This document shows, piece by piece, positions 14,265-14,528 of a stretch of 14,528 nt of DNA. The DNA is from an uncultured Bacteroidaceae bacterium. GTDB lineage: Bacteria > Bacteroidota > Bacteroidia > Bacteroidales > Bacteroidaceae. The notes under the pieces are model-generated. The model searched no databases and had not been told where the DNA came from. It was given only the letters and a program-made list of their open reading frames with translations. The position numbers and the translations under genes were made by a program. Positions within the stretch are counted from its first letter, which is position 1; every line of letters begins with the position of its first letter. The stretch spans positions 1 through 14,528 of the forward strand of contig CAJGCJ010000040.1 in assembly GCA_904501775.1 (NCBI GenBank). The letters run 5' to 3'.

Positions 14265-14528
14265 ATGGCACATAAGAAAGGTGTTGGTAGTTCTAAGAAC
14301 GGCCGTGAGTCAGCAAGCCAGAGACTCGGTGTGAAGATTTGGGGTGGCCAGGTATGCAAAGCCGGTAATATCATTGTTCGTCAGCGTGGTACTGTACACA
14401 ATCCCGGTAACAACATCGGTATGGGTAGCGACCACACTCTATATGCTTTGTTTGACGTTGTAGTTAAATTCAAGCGTGGTAAGAACAATAAGAGCTATGT
14501 ATCTGTAGCTCCCTTCGAGAAAAACTAA
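14265..14528 (+). CDS. rpmA: 50S ribosomal protein L27
   Basis: L27 lies beside the peptidyl-transferase centre, where its N-terminal tail reaches the tRNA ends. The 87 residues start MAHKKGVGSSKNGRESASQR, without the cleaved N-terminal extension seen in Firmicutes, and contain LGVKIWGGQ (21-29), IIVRQRGT (36-43) and HNPGNNIGMGSDHTLYAL (45-62), all typical. The stop codon is the last three bases of the window, so the gene is complete but whatever follows is not visible. The rplU-rpmA pair is the usual order, and no terminator lies between them. Confidence 0.97.
   Translation: MAHKKGVGSSKNGRESASQRLGVKIWGGQVCKAGNIIVRQRGTVHNPGNNIGMGSDHTLYALFDVVVKFKRGKNNKSYVSVAPFEKN

Noticed and set aside
1..14528. 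Mobile elements, CRISPR arrays, toxin-antitoxin pairs, tRNA genes, phage genes
   Set aside because: I saw no transposase, integrase, spaced direct repeats, tRNA-like cloverleaf or small toxin pair. Gene content and composition look like stable core chromosome.

Overview
The window is an ordinary-looking chromosomal stretch of a Bacteroidales bacterium (phylum Bacteroidota). The evidence is the protein families themselves (type B L31, L27 without a cleaved leader, DUF5063, a LolA-like protein between ftsK and trxB), genes without Shine-Dalgarno sequences behind A/T-rich leaders, and several matches to the Bacteroidota promoter (TTTG, about 19 nt, then TAnnTTTG). I cannot resolve the family or genus. 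I see no mobile element, CRISPR array, tRNA or rRNA gene, and no pseudogene.

Layout. Positions 1-527 (-) hold the 5' end of ppdK, running off the left edge. A 358-nt divergent intergenic region follows. Positions 886-4752 (+) hold a tightly packed run: 23S rRNA m5U methyltransferase, RluA-type pseudouridine synthase, a secreted lysine-rich protein with a peptidoglycan-binding-like domain, and a membrane-anchored glycerophosphodiester phosphodiesterase. A strong terminator separates these from rubrerythrin (4844-5419, +). Rubrerythrin converges on a DNA/RNA non-specific nuclease lipoprotein (5519-6400, -), with a 17-bp perfect inverted repeat between them. Next on the minus strand come rpmE2 (L31 type B) and an overlapping three-gene operon, DUF5063 / DEDDy 3'-5' exonuclease / RlmI-like rRNA m5C methyltransferase. 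From a divergent promoter region the plus strand carries ftsK, a LolA-like gene and trxB, closed by a terminator, then rplU and rpmA (L21, L27), the last ending exactly at the window edge.

Theme. Much of the window concerns ribosome building: three rRNA-modifying enzymes and three large-subunit proteins. Around these sit central metabolism (PPDK), oxidative-stress defence and redox (rubrerythrin, thioredoxin reductase), and envelope or division genes (FtsK, LolA-like, GDPD, PG-binding-like protein).

The points most worth a second look are an in-frame insertion of roughly 24 residues in L21, hairpins placed at the predicted 5' ends of the ppdK and rlmD mRNAs, a structured leader and inverted repeat at the rpmE2 promoter, a terminator squeezed directly against the rubrerythrin start, and the translationally coupled DUF5063-exonuclease pair. 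I did not find a clearly novel multi-gene system.
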